A program made the position numbers and the translations under genes. Positions 5,363 through 6,030 of a stretch of 6,030 bases of DNA are shown piece by piece (position 1 is the stretch's first letter; each line of letters begins with the position of its first letter). Origin of the DNA: Scleromatobacter sp045810285 (lineage in GTDB: Bacteria > Pseudomonadota > Gammaproteobacteria > Burkholderiales > Burkholderiaceae_C); NCBI GenBank assembly GCA_045810285.1, contig JBJMWE010000359.1, positions 1 through 6,030 of the forward strand, given 5' to 3'. The notes beneath the pieces are model-generated. The model was given only the letters and a program-made list of their open reading frames with translations. It ran no database searches and was not told where the DNA came from.

Positions 5363-5953
5363 ATGGCCGTGTTGAGTACCGCCCCGGCGATCATCGTCGG
5401 CATCACCGGCGCATCGGGCGCGGCCTACGGGGTGCGCCTGCTCGAACGCCTGCGCGAGCTGGGCGCCGAGACGCACCTGGTCGTGACGCCCTCGGGCGTC
5501 ATCAACGTCCACCACGAGCTGGGCCTGTCGCGCGACGAGCTCGCGGCGCGCGCCACGCACGCCTGGCCGGTGGGCGACATCGGCGCCTGCATCGCCAGCG
5601 GCAGCTTCGACGCGCAGGCGATGGTGGTGGCGCCGTGCACGATGAAGTCGCTCGCGGCCATCGCCCATGGTTTCGGCGACAACCTGCTCACGCGCGCCGC
5701 CGACGTCATGCTCAAGGAGCGGCGCCGCCTCGTGCTGATGGTGCGCGAGACGCCGTTGAACCTCGCCCACCTGCGCAACATGACGGCCGTCACCGAGATG
5801 GGCGCCGTCGTGTTCCCGCCGCTGCCGGCGTTCTACAACAAGCCGCAGACGATCGCCGAGATGGTCGACGACACCGTGGAGCGGGCGATAGCCCTGCTGG
5901 GCGTGCCGGGTGCGTCGCCCAAGCGCTGGGACGGGATCCGTAGGGCGGGTTAG
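5363..5953 (+). CDS. ubiX: UbiX flavin prenyltransferase
   Basis: UbiX joins a dimethylallyl group to FMN, making prenylated FMN, the cofactor of the UbiD decarboxylase in ubiquinone synthesis. The 196 residues carry the flavin-binding start GITGASGAAYGVRLLE (13-28), VVAPCTMKSLAAIAHG with APCTMKS at 90-96, the MVRETPLN motif (126-133) with conserved Arg128 and Glu129, and PAFYNKPQTI with FYNKP at 157-161, all typical of UbiX. ATG at 5363 places the glycine-rich motif at the usual distance; GGGG and GAGG lie just upstream. The last codons (Arg-Ala-Gly-stop) fall in the left arm of a palindromic repeat, so the C-terminal tail after RWDG is probably repeat-derived. Related paralogues act on aromatic acids with UbiD-like partners, but nothing nearby suggests that role. 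Confidence 0.95.
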   Translation: MAVLSTAPAIIVGITGASGAAYGVRLLERLRELGAETHLVVTPSGVINVHHELGLSRDELAARATHAWPVGDIGACIASGSFDAQAMVVAPCTMKSLAAIAHGFGDNLLTRAADVMLKERRRLVLMVRETPLNLAHLRNMTAVTEMGAVVFPPLPAFYNKPQTIAEMVDDTVERAIALLGVPGASPKRWDGIRRAG

Positions 5954-5972
5954 CCGCAGGCGTAACCCGCCG
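5941..5972. repeat. Dispersed palindromic repeat (GGCGGGTTA ... TAACCCGCC type)
   Basis: GGCGGGTTA (5944-5952) and TAACCCGCC (5963-5971) are perfect inverted copies. GCC (5953-5955) and GGC (5959-5961) extend the stem with one bulged base at 5962 and a GCA loop. The sequence TAGGGCGGGTTAGC with its partner GCGTAACCCGCC is, from memory, a very widespread intergenic palindrome in proteobacteria, often found in pairs. Its left arm contains the ubiX stop codon TAG (5951-5953). It may act as a 3'-end hairpin for the operon; no T-run follows. Confidence 0.75.
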
Positions 5973-5973
5973 T

Positions 5974-6030
5974 TCGGTGGCGCACTGGCCAGCCATCGAT
6001 CAGCACGCTACCCGATCAGGACGCCACCGA
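5974..6030. repeat. 9-bp inverted repeat enclosing 39 bases, ending at the window edge
   Basis: TCGGTGGCG (5974-5982) is the exact reverse complement of CGCCACCGA (6022-6030). The enclosed 39 bases hold a direct repeat CGATCAG (5997-6003 and 6013-6019) and the short palindromes TGGCCA and ATCGAT. It starts three bases after the preceding palindrome, so both may be parts of one composite element continuing beyond the window. No gene is seen from 5954 to 6030. Confidence 0.5.

Noticed and set aside
1..6030. CRISPR array, tRNA or rRNA gene, phage or insertion-sequence transposase, defence or biosynthetic cluster
   Set aside because: No regularly spaced direct repeats, no tRNA-like cloverleaf noticed by eye, and every sizeable frame with a credible protein is explained by the listed genes.

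Overview
The window reads as chromosome from a high-GC betaproteobacterium, most likely order Burkholderiales (Comamonadaceae-like, for example Ramlibacter or Variovorax relatives). The reasons are the very strong G/C third-position bias, the protein sequence style, and the gene order hemA-prfA-prmC-(insert)-grxD-ubiX. The genus assignment is inference from memory, not from a search.

Layout, left to right. 1-255 is the 3' end of a LamB-type sugar porin. 256-438 is intergenic and holds three copies of a palindromic interspersed repeat. 439-732 (minus strand) encodes a 97-residue, three-helix membrane protein of unknown function. 733-817 is a divergent promoter region with a perfect TATAAT box placed so close to hemA that its mRNA is probably leaderless. 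Five plus-strand core genes follow: hemA (818-2131), prfA (2224-3342), prmC (3339-4193, overlapping prfA), grxD (5008-5319) and ubiX (5363-5953). Between prmC and grxD lies a 178-residue secreted, probably outer-membrane beta-barrel protein (4385-4921), preceded by an AT-richer 190-base leader. The right edge (5941-6030) carries a second, unrelated palindromic repeat that runs into the ubiX stop codon, and then one long inverted repeat that reaches exactly to the window end.

How the genes fit together. HemA makes the first committed intermediate of tetrapyrrole synthesis from Glu-tRNA. RF1 (prfA) ends translation at UAA/UAG, and PrmC methylates the GGQ glutamine of RF1, so enzyme and substrate are encoded back to back and probably translationally coupled. 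GrxD is a CGFS glutaredoxin that carries Fe-S clusters. UbiX makes prenylated FMN for UbiD in ubiquinone synthesis. The common theme is respiration and cofactor supply plus translation termination.

I see no new defence, mobile or biosynthetic system here. The points most worth a second look are regulatory or architectural: the apparently leaderless hemA promoter, an RNA stem that would hide the ubiX ribosome-binding site at the grxD stop codon, an orphan near-perfect Shine-Dalgarno in the leader of the outer-membrane gene, a roughly 10-residue insertion in RF1, and the repeat that supplies the ubiX stop codon.
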